Shown here one piece after another: positions 1-10,006 of a stretch of 64,000 nt of DNA; position 1 is the first letter of the stretch; every line of letters begins with the position of its first letter. Source of the stretch: Stutzerimonas frequens (lineage in GTDB: Bacteria > Pseudomonadota > Gammaproteobacteria > Pseudomonadales > Pseudomonadaceae); the NCBI RefSeq assembly GCF_024448335.1, contig NZ_JAMOHM010000001.1, positions 372,001 through 436,000 on the forward strand. The letters run 5' to 3'. Made by a program: the position numbers and the translations under genes. The notes beneath the pieces are model-generated. The model saw only the letters and a list, made by a program, of their open reading frames with translations. It did not search any database and was not told where the DNA came from.

Positions 1-354
1 GTGCGCACGCTGTGCCCGCATTGCAAGGCGCCGGTGCAGCTGGATGCCGATGACTGGAGCGCGCTGACCCGGCCCTGGAATGCCCCGCTACCGACCACCG
101 CGCAACGGGCGGTCGGTTGCCTGGAATGTCGCGATACAGGCTTCCGCGGCCGGGCTGGGGTTTACGAGATCATGCTGCTGAACGATGCGATCAAACCGCT
201 GATCACCGCCGACACCGATATCGTTGCCCTGCGCCGCCAGGCCTTCAAGGACGGCATGCGCAGCCTGCGCCTGTCTGGCGCACAGAAGATCGCCGCCGGG
301 CTGACGACCATGGAAGAAGTGCTGCGGGTAACGCCGCAGAGCGAGCAGAAATAG
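1..354 (+). CDS. C-terminal part of a GspE/PilB-type secretion ATPase (5' end outside window)
   Basis: The reading frame is open at the left edge, so only the last 117 residues are visible. It holds the tetracysteine zinc site of type II secretion/type IV pilus ATPases (CPHC at residues 5-8 and CLEC near 40-43). A GRAGVYEIM segment and the family's usual ending (LRVT just before the C-terminus) follow. In the family this hexameric cytoplasmic ATPase drives pseudopilus or pilus assembly. The Walker motifs would lie upstream of the window. Whether it is GspE, PilB or another paralogue cannot be decided from this end alone. Confidence 0.85.
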   Translation: MRTLCPHCKAPVQLDADDWSALTRPWNAPLPTTAQRAVGCLECRDTGFRGRAGVYEIMLLNDAIKPLITADTDIVALRRQAFKDGMRSLRLSGAQKIAAGLTTMEEVLRVTPQSEQK

Positions 355-373
355 CCGGCGGCTCGAGGCGTTC

Positions 374-445
374 GTAGGGTGGATGTCGCTTTTTACATCC
401 ACCGCGACTCCGTCCGGTGGATCGGTGAAGCGTGGTCCACCCTGC
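374..445. repeat. Short intergenic inverted-repeat element
   Basis: The stretch begins GTAGGGTGGA and ends TCCACCCTGC, near-perfect inverted ends. Internal TCCACC/GGTGGA copies form a second pairing. From memory, units starting GTAGGGTGGA are common between genes in Pseudomonas/Stutzerimonas genomes; this is recollection, not a search. The unit lies between the ends of two convergent genes, where it could act as a bidirectional terminator. Confidence 0.5.
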
Positions 446-548
446 ACCAGCTGGGGCAGCGGCCTGGCCGCGAATAGCTCGCGCCCAATCAGCATCAGCG
501 GCCGAAACCACCGATGGGCCTGCCTTACACCTGAGGCTGAACGACGAT

Positions 549-1271
549 TCAGCCATCCGCCCTTGCAGCGAGAATGCTCGCCACCTGATTGGGCTTGCAG
601 TTGAGGTAGGCCGAGGACTGCAGCCACTGCTGGTCCGGGTACCAGGAAAACATGAACTGGCCGCCCTTGAGACTATCGACCACCATCCGTGCCACCTCCG
701 GCCGAACCGCCGGGCAGCCCTGGCTGCGGCCGATGCGACCCTGGGTGGCGATCCAGGACGGATTCACGTAGGCGGCCGGGTGAATGACGATAGCGCGTTC
801 ACGGGCGCGATCATTGATACCTGGTTCCAGGCCGTCCATGCGCAGCGAGTAGCCGTGCTTGCCACTGTAGCTCTCGGCAGTGCGGAACAGGCCGATGCTG
901 GACTGGTGGCTGCCGACCTTGTTGGAGAAGCGGGTGGCATGGTTGTCGCCAGATTTCTGCCCATGCGCGACCAGATCCTCGAGCAGCAACCGCTCCTGCT
1001 CCAGGTCGAAGATCCACAGCCGCTTTTCGCTCGACGGTCGCGAGAAGTCGATCACCGCCAGGCGCTGGGCCGCAGCGGCACCATTGTTCACGGCGCACTG
1101 CATGGCCGCGACCGCATGAGTCAGGACCTGCCGGTCCAGCTTGGGGGCCAGCCGGGCCAGGCTGTCGACCATCGGCTGATAGGTGGCGGTGGCCGCCCAG
1201 ACAGGCACAGCGAAAACGAAAAGACCCGCCGCCAGGCAGGCACGTCGAAGAATGGACATCATGAACGACAA
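549..1271 (-). CDS. Secreted YkuD-family murein L,D-transpeptidase catalytic-domain protein
   Basis: 240 residues. The N-terminus has two arginines followed by a hydrophobic stretch ending in an AxA-like site (PVWA), a Sec signal peptide. The mature part carries a family histidine region (IVIHPAAY) and the catalytic cysteine motif SQGCPAV near residue 186. This fits the YkuD_2-type branch, small periplasmic proteins predicted to make or cut L,D-crosslinks in peptidoglycan. It is transcribed away from a second L,D-transpeptidase gene, so both may share the 215 bp between them as promoter region. ATG codons at residues 4 and 5 are alternative starts. Confidence 0.8.
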   Translation of the reverse strand: MSFMMSILRRACLAAGLFVFAVPVWAATATYQPMVDSLARLAPKLDRQVLTHAVAAMQCAVNNGAAAAQRLAVIDFSRPSSEKRLWIFDLEQERLLLEDLVAHGQKSGDNHATRFSNKVGSHQSSIGLFRTAESYSGKHGYSLRMDGLEPGINDRARERAIVIHPAAYVNPSWIATQGRIGRSQGCPAVRPEVARMVVDSLKGGQFMFSWYPDQQWLQSSAYLNCKPNQVASILAARADG

Positions 1272-1486
1272 ACCTCATCGGCCACGGCCTGACGACTTCC
1301 TGTCTGGCCGGTGCCTCATGCCCGCGGCACATTGCAGCAGCGGAGCAATTAAGCCGGGCGGGACGAACGAGCCCCAACTTCCCGGCACGATATGTTCTTA
1401 TGGACCGGACGGCTGAACAGCGAAGCCGGCGCCGTGGCCCCACGGGGCGCAGTCTAGCAGCCACCGCAACGGCTTGGAGCGAGACC

Positions 1487-3079
1487 TTGGTTAAAAAATG
1501 TGCATCCCGTCTGACCCTGTGGCTATGCCTGGCCCCCTGGCTGGCCGTTGCCGCTCCGTCCGCTGCCGCGCAGACACCCGTGTCCGCCGCCTTGCAAGGG
1601 CTGCCGCACGGCTGCCCGACGCTGCCGGCGGAGCTGCCTGACGGCGCCCTGCAACGCCTCCGGCAGTTCTACCAGGCAACCGGCGAGCGCCCGGTCTGGA
1701 CGTCCTACCCCATGCTCGACGAACTGCTGCGCCAGCTTGCGATGCTGGCCGATGACGGCCTCGATCCGGCGCAGTACCAACCCGAGCGGGTCCGCCATGA
1801 ACTGCAGCGCAGCAGCACCGATCCATGGGCTCGCGAATGCGCCGACATCCTGGCCAGCCATGCCTACCTCGAAGCGCTGCAGCATCTATCGCATGGTCGC
1901 CTGCTTCAGGCCAAGGTCGAACCCCTCTGGCGCAGCCCGCAGCTGCCCGAGCGCGATGATGGCGAACGGTTGCTGCAGATCGCTGTGCAGGGCTTGGCCG
2001 ATCTTCCCGAGGCGTTCGATCGTGCCCGCCCTGAGCTGGCGCTCTATCGTGACCTGCGGGCGGCCTATGCCGATCTAGGCCAGCGTCCGCTGCCGGCATG
2101 GCGAGCCGTGCCGACAGGACCGACCCTGCGCCCGGGAATGACCGACCCACGGGTACCCCTGCTGCGCGAGCTGCTGCTGGCCGGCTCAGCGACGGAGTCG
2201 GCCCTGGACCGGCACTACGACGGCGAGCTGGTGCAGGCGGTCAAGCGGTTCCAGACCCAGCACGGCCTGGAAGACGACGGCGTGGTCGGCTCCGCGACCC
2301 TGACCGAACTGAACGTCAGTCCGGCCAGCCGTCTGGATCAGCTGCGCATCAACCTGGAGCGCCTGCGCTGGGTCAGCCGCGATCTGGAAGCTCAGTCGCT
2401 GCTGGTGGATATCGCCGGAGCCCGGCTGATCTACTTTCGCGACAGTTGCCCGTTCTGGCAGACGCGTACCCAGGTCGGCCGGCAGGCGCGGCAAACGCCG
2501 CCGCTGAAATCGCAGATCACGCGCCTGACGCTCAACCCCACCTGGACGGTTCCGCCGACCATCCTCAAGCAGGACAAATTGCCCCTGATTCGCCAGGACC
2601 CTGGGTACCTGGCACGCAACCAGATGCGTGTGCTCGACACCAAGGGCAACAGCCTGGACCCGCAGCACGTCGACTGGAACAACCCGCGCGGCATTCTGCT
2701 GCGCCAGGATGCCGGGCCGGCCAACCCGCTCGGGCAGGTGGCAATCCGTTTCGACAATCCCTACTCGGTCTACTTGCACGACACGCCAAGCCAGCCATTG
2801 TTCGACCGCGCCGCTCGCGCCTTCAGCTCCGGCTGCGTGCGCGTCGAGTCGGCTTTGCAACTGGTCGATCTGTTGCTGGAAGACCACGAGCGCCCCGTAG
2901 TCGCCACTCTGCTGCAATCGGGCAAGACTCACGAATATCGCCTGGCCCGCCCGACGCCGATCCTGATGGCCTATTGGACGGCCGACACCGATGCCGACGG
3001 TCACCCCCGCTATCGACCGGATATCTATCACCGCGACGCCGCGCTGCTCGCCGCGCTGAACGCCGCCAGCAACCGTTGA
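1487..3079 (+). CDS. Periplasmic L,D-transpeptidase of the LdtD/YcbB type
   Basis: I prefer the TTG at 1487: it gives a clean signal peptide (VKKCASRLTLWLCLAPWLA, ending at AAAQ) and has GGAG just upstream. An ATG at 1400 would add 29 unlikely residues. About 530 residues remain. The order is an N-terminal scaffold region, a peptidoglycan-binding repeat (about 225-285, with FQTQHGLEDDGVVG), and a YkuD domain with the conserved histidine (YLHDTP) and the catalytic motif SSGCVRVE, whose cysteine is about residue 450. The family forms meso-DAP 3-3 crosslinks and tethers lipoprotein in some species. It is divergent from the smaller YkuD protein at 549-1271. Confidence 0.88.
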   Translation: MVKKCASRLTLWLCLAPWLAVAAPSAAAQTPVSAALQGLPHGCPTLPAELPDGALQRLRQFYQATGERPVWTSYPMLDELLRQLAMLADDGLDPAQYQPERVRHELQRSSTDPWARECADILASHAYLEALQHLSHGRLLQAKVEPLWRSPQLPERDDGERLLQIAVQGLADLPEAFDRARPELALYRDLRAAYADLGQRPLPAWRAVPTGPTLRPGMTDPRVPLLRELLLAGSATESALDRHYDGELVQAVKRFQTQHGLEDDGVVGSATLTELNVSPASRLDQLRINLERLRWVSRDLEAQSLLVDIAGARLIYFRDSCPFWQTRTQVGRQARQTPPLKSQITRLTLNPTWTVPPTILKQDKLPLIRQDPGYLARNQMRVLDTKGNSLDPQHVDWNNPRGILLRQDAGPANPLGQVAIRFDNPYSVYLHDTPSQPLFDRAARAFSSGCVRVESALQLVDLLLEDHERPVVATLLQSGKTHEYRLARPTPILMAYWTADTDADGHPRYRPDIYHRDAALLAALNAASNR

Positions 3080-3264
3080 TCGGCCGCAGCCCGATCACGT
3101 CGGGAAATGCACTCCATTCGTCGGGGATTTTGTCCGTTGCAGCCTGAACCAAGCAGGCTCGGCGTAGTCTTTTGCTGACCGCTCGGCAACCGAATCGATG
3201 CCGAGTGTTTCGCCATGGGATTCGCCTGAATTACTCAGTGCAATGGATAGCCGAGCAGGACATT

Positions 3265-6200
3265 TTGAACGCCGACCACAGTGCCCCCGCCGCGACCTGG
3301 AATGAAGCCGAGCGGTTGACCGCCTTGGCCCGCTATCGCGTATTCGACGGCACGCCCAACACGGAACTTGATGAGCTGGCAGCGCTGGCCGCAGAGCTGT
3401 TCGCCTGCCCGGCGGCAGCGATCCACCTGATCGATCAGCACCAGCAGCATTGCATAGCCGCGTTCTCCATCGAACAACAGCCGCAGGAGCGCGCTTGTTC
3501 GGTGCCGGCGCAGGCTATCGAGCAGGCAGATCCGCTATTCGTTCGACGGGCGGACGAGCTCCGCGCCCCTGTCCGAATGCCCCGCCTCGTCGACGGCCAG
3601 CACGCCGACTTCTGTGCCGCCGCCGTACTGCGTGACGCGGACGGACTACCGCTGGGCACGCTGTCTATCTATGACCGCCAACCACGCGAGCTCAGCGCAC
3701 GCCAGCGGGCCCAGCTAGAGGCATTGGCACGCCAGGCCATGGCGTTGCTGGAACTGCGGCGCCTATGCAACGAACAGGCGCGTAGCCGGCAGATCATCGA
3801 CAGCGCGCAGAATTACGCCATCATCGCCACCGATCTGCGCGGCCTCGTCACCAGCTGGAACAGCGGCGCGCAACAGCTGCTCGGCTGGTCGGAGGACGAG
3901 GTCTGCGGCCGTCATGTCGAACTCATGTTTACCGAGCAGGATCGCGCCGCCGATGTCCCCGAGCAGGAAATGCGCACCGCTCTGGAGCAGGGCCGTGCGC
4001 TCGACGAGCGCTGGCACCAGCGCAAGGATGGCGAACAGTTCTGGGCCAGCGGCATCCTCACGCCGTTGCTGGAGGATGGACAGCCGCTGGGTTTCGTCAA
4101 GATCCTGCGCGACCTGACCGAGTCGCGGATGCGACAGGCTGCGGCCCGCGAAACCGAAGAACGCTATCGCACCCTCGTCGACCTCAGCCCGCAGGTGATC
4201 TGGCAGTGCGATGCAGATGGCAGCCTGAGTTTCTGCAACAGCTACTGGACCGACTTTACCGGCCTCGCAATCGAGCAATCGCACGGTGACGGCTGGCTGC
4301 AGGCGGTCACCGAACCCGATCGCCAGCGTGTCGCCGAGCAATGGCGGGCCGCGCTGCGTCGGGAGCTGCCGTTCAAGCTTGAGCTGCCGCTGCGCGATGG
4401 CGACGGCAGTCAGCGCTGGTTCCAGGCGAGCGCAGCGCCGGTCTACGACGCCGGCGGCAAACTGCTGCACTGGGTTTGCGTCGCCCAGGATGTCGATGCC
4501 CGGCGGCGGCTGGAGATGCAGCGCCTGGAAAGCGAAGCCTTCACCCGGCTGCTGCTGGACTCGGCCAACGAAGGCTTCTATTCCATTGATCGCAGCGGCG
4601 CGGTCACACTGTGCAATGATGCCTTCCTCAACATGCTCGGCTTCACCAGCCGCGAAGAAGTGCTCGGCAGGCAGCTGCACCAGCTGATTCATCACAGCCA
4701 CCCGGACGGTACCCCTTATCCGGTGCAGGACTGCCCCATCCAGCACACCGCCACGACCGGCGAGCCGCGGCATGTCGAACACGAGCTGTTCTTCCGTGTC
4801 GATGGCGGCAGCCTGCCGGTGGAATACCGCGTCGCACCGATCTATCGCGACGGCGAGCTGCAGGGGGCCATCTGCACCTTCAGCGACATCAGCGAACGCA
4901 CCCAGCATCAGGCCTTGCAAGCGTTCCTGCTGGAGCTGAGCGACTGCCTGCAGGCCAGCAGCGAGCGTGTCGACGTCTGCTGCGTGCTCGACGAACGCCT
5001 GGCGAAACTCATGCGTTGCGACTGCATCGCCTGGGGCTGGCTGGAAAACGCCCGGCTCTCGGTGCAGGCGCAATGGCCGGCCCCAGGCGCAACGAGCCGC
5101 ATCAGCCAGCATGACCTGGCTGCCGTTGCCACCGACCTGAGCGAGCGGCTGGCTCGAGACAGCATCGTTGTGTTCGACCCGGACCACGCGCCGAGCGAGC
5201 CCTTGCGCCGCAGCCTGGCCGCCGACGCCTTGCTGCTGACCGAATTGCCAGGAGCCGAGCCCGGTAACCAGCAGGCAGTACTGCTGTTCATTCGCAGCCA
5301 GCCGAACCGCTGGAGCGCAGACGATATCGCGCTCACTCGTGAGGTGCTCGAGCGCATTCGTCGCGCCGCCGAGCGCGCCTGTGCGAACAAGGCGCTGCGC
5401 GAAGCCGAACAGCGCATCAGCCTGGCCAACGAGATCGCTTCGACCGGCGTCTGGGAATACCGCGACAGCCAGCACTCGCTGCACTGGGATGCGCAGCTCA
5501 AGGCCATGGCCGGACTGTCACCCGATGAGCCGGGACTGGACGTGCAGGAGATCCTCGCCCGCGTCCATCCGGATGATCGGGGCAAGCTGTTCAAGGCACT
5601 GAGCGATACGCTGAAGGGTGAGGGCGACGGCGAGTTCCAGCTCGACTACCGGATGTTCGACACCCGTATCAACAGCTTCATCTGGCTGGCCAACCGCGGA
5701 CGCCGGCTGGTCGATGGCAATGGCGAAGTGCGCATTCTCGGCACGGCTCGCAACATTACCGCCGAGCGCAGCGCCGCCGAGCGCATGCTGCGCATGAACG
5801 AGATGCTCGAGCAGCAGATCCGCGACCGTCAGCAGGCCGAACAGCGGCAGACGGCGCTGATCGAACTGGGCGACTTGCTGCGCGAACAGCACGACAGCCA
5901 GACCATCGCGCATGCGGCGGTCAGCGTGATCGGCAGGACCATCGGCATATCCCGCGTGCTGTTCGCCAGCGTCGAGCTCTCCAGCCAGAGCGCCACCATC
6001 GAGCGCTACTGGAGCGATGGCAGCTCCGACAGCAGCAGCGAGACGGTCTATTTCGCCGATTACGGCGACTTCTTCTACGATCTGCAGGAAAACGAGCTGG
6101 TGGTGATCGAGGATGTGCTGCACGACGCCCGCACCGCCAGTCACGCGGAGAATTTCGCCGAAAGCCTGATCCGCAGCATCGTCTGCGTGCCACTGTTCGA

Positions 6201-7974
6201 GCAGGGCCGTCTGGCTGCAGTGATGATGCTGCTCGAAGACCAACCGCGGGCCTGGCTGGACGACGACATCTCGTTCATTCGCGAGGTCGCCGACCGCGCC
6301 TGGTCCGCCGACGAACGCATGCGCGCCGAGCGTGCCCTGCGCGAGAGCGAGGAGCAGTTCCGCACGCTGGCTGACAACATGAGCCAGTTCGCCTGGATGG
6401 CCGACCCGAATGGCCGCATCTACTGGTACAACAAGCGCTGGTACGACTATACGGGCACCACCCAGGAAGCCATGCGCGCCCTGGGCTGGCGTGCGGTGAA
6501 TCACCCGGACCATCACGAGCGGGTCAGCGCCTCGATGAAGCGTGCCTTCGCCATCGGCTCGATCTGGGAGGAAACCTTTCCGCTGCGCGGCAAGGATGGC
6601 AAGTATCGCTGGTTTCTCTCGCGCGCCCTGCCCATTCGCGACGACTTCGGCCAGGTTACCCACTGGTTCGGCACCAATACCGACGTTACCGCTCAAGTCG
6701 CCGCCGAGGAGGCGCTACGCGAGCTTAACGACAGCCTGGAACGACGCGTGGCCGAGCGCACCCGTGAACTGGCGGCGATCAACAGCCGGCTGCATATCGA
6801 GATGGCCGAGCGCGAACGCGCCGAGGAAGCACTGCGGCATGCACAGAAAATGGAAGCCATCGGCCAGCTCACCGGTGGCCTGGCGCACGACTTCAACAAC
6901 ATGCTCACCGGCGTGCTTGGCGCCCTGGACCTGATTCAGCGCCGCGTCGCCAACGGCAGCACCAGCGATCTGGACCGCTATATCGATGCCGCCACCACCT
7001 CCGCCAACCGTGCCGCGGCGCTGACCCATCGCCTGCTCGCCTTTGCCAGACGCCAGTCGCTGGATCCCAAGCCCGTCGACGTGAACCTGCTGGTGGTGTC
7101 GATGGAGGATATGCTGCGCCGTACGATGGGCGAGCACATCCAGCTGGAGGTCGAGCTGCAGGCCGATGCCTGGCAGGCCTACACCGACGGCCATCAGCTG
7201 GAAAACGCCCTGCTCAACCTGGTGATCAATGCACGCGACGCCATGCCCAACGGCGGTAGGCTCGGCGTGCACACGCAGAACCTGCATATCCAACAACGCC
7301 AGCCAGATGCCCCCGAACCGGGCGACTATGTCGTGCTGAGCGTCACCGACAATGGCGCCGGCATGTCTGCCAAGACCATCGCCAAGGCGTTCGACCCGTT
7401 CTTCACCACCAAGCCGATCGGCCAGGGCACGGGGCTGGGGCTGTCGATGGTCTACGGCTTCGCCAAGCAGACCGGGGGCCATGTCAGCATCGACAGTACG
7501 CTGGGCCAGGGCACCCGGGTCACGCTTTACCTGCCGCGCAATCAGGCCGCACGGAACCCCCAGCACCAGCCGGAACAGCCTGCCGAGACGCCCAGTGCGC
7601 AGCACGGCGAAACGGTACTGGTCGTCGAGGACGAGGCCGCGGTGCGCATGCTGGTGGTCGAAGTGCTGCAGGAGCTGGGCTATCGGGTGCTGGAGGCGTT
7701 CGACTCGGCCAGTGCACTGCCTTACCTGGACGGCGACCAGCGTCTCGACCTGCTGGTCAGCGACTTCGGCCTGCCGGGCCTCAACGGTCGACAACTGGTG
7801 GAACGCGCGCGCCAGGGCCGCCCCGATCTGAAGGTCCTGTTCATCACCGGCTACGTGCCGGACGATGAAATGCGCAACGACTTCCTCGGGCCCGGCATGG
7901 ACATCCTCACCAAGCCGTTCAGCATCGACATCCTCGCCGCGCGCATCCGGCGCCTGATCGACGGTCGCGACTGA
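3265..7974 (+). CDS. Giant multi-PAS/GAF hybrid sensor histidine kinase with C-terminal receiver
   Basis: About 1569 residues from a TTG at 3265 (GAGCAGGA just upstream). TTG 3172 and GTG 3238 are in-frame alternatives without clear ribosome sites. No transmembrane segment is evident, so it should sense in the cytoplasm. Visible order: GAF, PAS, PAS, PAS, GAF-like, PAS, GAF, PAS, a coiled linker (ERRVAERTRELAAI), HisKA with phospho-acceptor His about 1208 (GLAHDFNN), an ATPase domain (NLVINARDAM, DNGAGM, GTGLGLSMV), and a receiver with Asp about 1500 (LLVSDFGLPG). A phosphorelay to an unlinked partner is likely. The stimulus cannot be read from the sequence. Confidence 0.9.
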   Translation: MNADHSAPAATWNEAERLTALARYRVFDGTPNTELDELAALAAELFACPAAAIHLIDQHQQHCIAAFSIEQQPQERACSVPAQAIEQADPLFVRRADELRAPVRMPRLVDGQHADFCAAAVLRDADGLPLGTLSIYDRQPRELSARQRAQLEALARQAMALLELRRLCNEQARSRQIIDSAQNYAIIATDLRGLVTSWNSGAQQLLGWSEDEVCGRHVELMFTEQDRAADVPEQEMRTALEQGRALDERWHQRKDGEQFWASGILTPLLEDGQPLGFVKILRDLTESRMRQAAARETEERYRTLVDLSPQVIWQCDADGSLSFCNSYWTDFTGLAIEQSHGDGWLQAVTEPDRQRVAEQWRAALRRELPFKLELPLRDGDGSQRWFQASAAPVYDAGGKLLHWVCVAQDVDARRRLEMQRLESEAFTRLLLDSANEGFYSIDRSGAVTLCNDAFLNMLGFTSREEVLGRQLHQLIHHSHPDGTPYPVQDCPIQHTATTGEPRHVEHELFFRVDGGSLPVEYRVAPIYRDGELQGAICTFSDISERTQHQALQAFLLELSDCLQASSERVDVCCVLDERLAKLMRCDCIAWGWLENARLSVQAQWPAPGATSRISQHDLAAVATDLSERLARDSIVVFDPDHAPSEPLRRSLAADALLLTELPGAEPGNQQAVLLFIRSQPNRWSADDIALTREVLERIRRAAERACANKALREAEQRISLANEIASTGVWEYRDSQHSLHWDAQLKAMAGLSPDEPGLDVQEILARVHPDDRGKLFKALSDTLKGEGDGEFQLDYRMFDTRINSFIWLANRGRRLVDGNGEVRILGTARNITAERSAAERMLRMNEMLEQQIRDRQQAEQRQTALIELGDLLREQHDSQTIAHAAVSVIGRTIGISRVLFASVELSSQSATIERYWSDGSSDSSSETVYFADYGDFFYDLQENELVVIEDVLHDARTASHAENFAESLIRSIVCVPLFEQGRLAAVMMLLEDQPRAWLDDDISFIREVADRAWSADERMRAERALRESEEQFRTLADNMSQFAWMADPNGRIYWYNKRWYDYTGTTQEAMRALGWRAVNHPDHHERVSASMKRAFAIGSIWEETFPLRGKDGKYRWFLSRALPIRDDFGQVTHWFGTNTDVTAQVAAEEALRELNDSLERRVAERTRELAAINSRLHIEMAERERAEEALRHAQKMEAIGQLTGGLAHDFNNMLTGVLGALDLIQRRVANGSTSDLDRYIDAATTSANRAAALTHRLLAFARRQSLDPKPVDVNLLVVSMEDMLRRTMGEHIQLEVELQADAWQAYTDGHQLENALLNLVINARDAMPNGGRLGVHTQNLHIQQRQPDAPEPGDYVVLSVTDNGAGMSAKTIAKAFDPFFTTKPIGQGTGLGLSMVYGFAKQTGGHVSIDSTLGQGTRVTLYLPRNQAARNPQHQPEQPAETPSAQHGETVLVVEDEAAVRMLVVEVLQELGYRVLEAFDSASALPYLDGDQRLDLLVSDFGLPGLNGRQLVERARQGRPDLKVLFITGYVPDDEMRNDFLGPGMDILTKPFSIDILAARIRRLIDGRD

Positions 7975-8041
7975 GCGCAACCGGAACTCCGATCGGCGTC
8001 GCGCACTCTCAGGAAGGACGACAGCACAGAGGTTTCCGCTC

Positions 8042-8350
8042 ATGCGCAAGATACGACTCGCGGCGCTTACCCTCGCCCTGGCACCCTTGGGCACGGCCAT
8101 GGCCGATGGCCTGGTGCGCGACATCCTTTCCTCCGGCGCGACCACCGCGTCCACCTACCTGACCTTCAAGGACAACAAGCTCGTCGTTCCAGCGCGCGAG
8201 GATGCCGGCAGCTTCGTCGCCAGCAATGGCGAGATCCGCGGCCCGTACCTGGAGGCCGCACTGCAGCAGATGCGTCGCGAGCAGCCCGACCTGCGAGCCA
8301 GCGACATGGAGCTGGCAACTGCCATCCTGGCGGCCGAACAGCCGCGCTGA
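8042..8350 (+). CDS. DUF2388-type small exported protein
   Basis: 102 residues with a signal peptide (RKIRLAALTLALAPLGTAMA). The mature part contains SSGATTASTYLTFKDNK and the ending MELATAILAAE, which I recognise as the DUF2388 pattern of pseudomonads. Function is unknown. It follows the hybrid kinase by about 65 bases on the same strand and precedes osmC by about 40, so it may be cotranscribed with the latter. Confidence 0.75.
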   Translation: MRKIRLAALTLALAPLGTAMADGLVRDILSSGATTASTYLTFKDNKLVVPAREDAGSFVASNGEIRGPYLEAALQQMRREQPDLRASDMELATAILAAEQPR

Positions 8351-8391
8351 GCGGCGTGCCAAACCCGCAACCCATATCCGGAGGACAGTTC

Positions 8392-8817
8392 ATGAAGAAG
8401 AGCGCTTCGGCCGTCTGGCAAGGCGGCCTGAAAGACGGCAAGGGCACCATCAGCACCCAGAGTGGCGCGCTGAAGGACAACCCCTACGGCTTCAATACCC
8501 GCTTCGAGGACACGCCCGGGACCAATCCGGAGGAGCTGATAGGTGCGGCCCACGCCGGCTGCTTCTCAATGGCCTTGTCGATGATGCTCGGCCAGGCCGG
8601 CCTCACCGCCGAACGCATCGAGACCCACGCCGAGGTGACGCTGGACAAGGATGGTGAAGGCTTCAGCATCACGGCCATCGACCTGACCCTCAAGGCACGC
8701 ATTCCGGGTGCGAACGACGCTCAGTTCCAGCAGATCGCCAACCAGGCCAAGGAAGGTTGCCCGGTGTCCAAGGTGCTCAACGCACGCATCAGCCTGAACG
8801 CGACGCTGGAAGGCTGA
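8392..8817 (+). CDS. osmC: OsmC-family peroxiredoxin
   Basis: The start is the ATG at 8392, preceded by GGAGGA at the right distance; an ATG 36 bases upstream lacks one. 141 residues. The two family cysteines are visible in AAHAGCFSMAL (about residue 60) and EGCPVSK (about 125). OsmC proteins reduce organic hydroperoxides in the cytoplasm. A strong terminator follows immediately. Confidence 0.9.
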   Translation: MKKSASAVWQGGLKDGKGTISTQSGALKDNPYGFNTRFEDTPGTNPEELIGAAHAGCFSMALSMMLGQAGLTAERIETHAEVTLDKDGEGFSITAIDLTLKARIPGANDAQFQQIANQAKEGCPVSKVLNARISLNATLEG

Positions 8818-8850
8818 TCGCTCCTCCAACGCGCGGAGCTCGGGCGAAAA

Positions 8851-8882
8851 AAAACGCCACACCGTTGCCGGTGTGGCGTTTT
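8851..8882. terminator. Bidirectional rho-independent terminator
   Basis: Perfect 14-bp stem AAAACGCCACACCG / CGGTGTGGCGTTTT with a TTGC loop. A-run and T-run flank it on both strands. It lies between the converging osmC and dctP genes and can stop both. Confidence 0.9.
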
Positions 8883-8899
8883 CGCATCCGGGGTATCTA

Positions 8900-10006
8900 T
8901 CAGCCGCGGATGTTGTAGATGTCCTTCTCGTTCAGCTCGGCGTACTCGTACAACCGCTTGAGATAGGCGCTCTGCTGTTCCCACACCTTGGCGGCAACCG
9001 GGTCGGCGTTGGCGGAGGCATCGACCACCTCGGCGGCGACTTCCTTCAGGCGGGCCAGCACATCGTCCGGCAGGCGTCGGACTTCCACGCCCTGCTCGCG
9101 CAGCTGCTCCATGGCTTCCATGTTCTTGGCGTTGTAGTCGTCGAGCATGTCGCCGTTAACCGCACGGGCAGCGGCCCGGACGATGGCCTTGAGGTCATCC
9201 GGCAGGGTTTCCCAAGCCTTCAGGTTGACGTCCAGCTCGAAGGTGACGTTCGGCTCCTGCCAACCCGGGGTGTAGTAGTACTTGGATGCCTTGTGCAGGC
9301 CCAGCGCCAGGTCGTTGTACGGGCCGATCCACTCGGTGGCGTCGATGGCACCGGTCTGCAGAGCGGTGAAGATCTCGCCGGCCGGCATGTTCACCACCGT
9401 ACCGCCCATCTTGGTCAGCACTTCGCCGCCCAGGCCCGGGGTACGCATCTTCAGACCCTTGAAGTCGTCGACCGAGTTGATTTCCTTGTTGAACCAGCCG
9501 GCAGTCTGTACGCCGGTGGCGCCGCAAGCCATCGGCAGCACGCCGAACGGCTTGTAGACCTCCTCCCACAGCTCCATGCCGCCGCCGCGATGCAGCCAGG
9601 CGTTCATTTCCTGCGCGTTCGGGCCAAACGGCAGCGCACAGAAGAACTGCGCCGCCGGCACCTTGCCTTTCCAGTAATAGGGAGCGCCATGACCCATCTC
9701 GGCCGTGCCGCGCGACACCGCGTCGAAGACTTCCAGAGCCGGAACCAGCTCGCCCGCGGCATACACTTTGACGGTCAGCCGACCGTTGCTCATCTCGTTG
9801 ACCAGCTTGGCGAAGTTCTCCGCCCCGACGCCTACGCCCGGGAAGTTCTTCGGCCAGGAGGTGACCATCTTCCAGTTGAATGTCTGCTGCTCGCTGGCCT
9901 GCGTGCTTTCGCCTGCGGCCGGCTTTTCACTCTTGTCGTTGCAGCCGGCCAGTGCGGTGGCCGCCAGGCCTACGCCAGCGGCGGTGAGAATGTCACGACG
10001 TTTCAT
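8900..10006 (-). CDS. dctP: TRAP transporter substrate-binding protein (DctP family)
   Basis: 368 residues. The N-terminus KRRDILTAAGVGLAATALAGC combines a twin-arginine-like start with a lipobox (LAGC), so it may be a Tat-exported lipoprotein. The body has family marks WKMVTSWP, the helix with ALQTGAIDATEW, and GGxMELWEEVYKP. It should bind a carboxylate substrate in the periplasm. It is divergent from the DctQ/DctM permease genes; the 295 bases between hold the promoters of both units and no other gene that I can see. GC-rich and typical of its surroundings. Confidence 0.9.
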   Translation of the reverse strand: MKRRDILTAAGVGLAATALAGCNDKSEKPAAGESTQASEQQTFNWKMVTSWPKNFPGVGVGAENFAKLVNEMSNGRLTVKVYAAGELVPALEVFDAVSRGTAEMGHGAPYYWKGKVPAAQFFCALPFGPNAQEMNAWLHRGGGMELWEEVYKPFGVLPMACGATGVQTAGWFNKEINSVDDFKGLKMRTPGLGGEVLTKMGGTVVNMPAGEIFTALQTGAIDATEWIGPYNDLALGLHKASKYYYTPGWQEPNVTFELDVNLKAWETLPDDLKAIVRAAARAVNGDMLDDYNAKNMEAMEQLREQGVEVRRLPDDVLARLKEVAAEVVDASANADPVAAKVWEQQSAYLKRLYEYAELNEKDIYNIRG

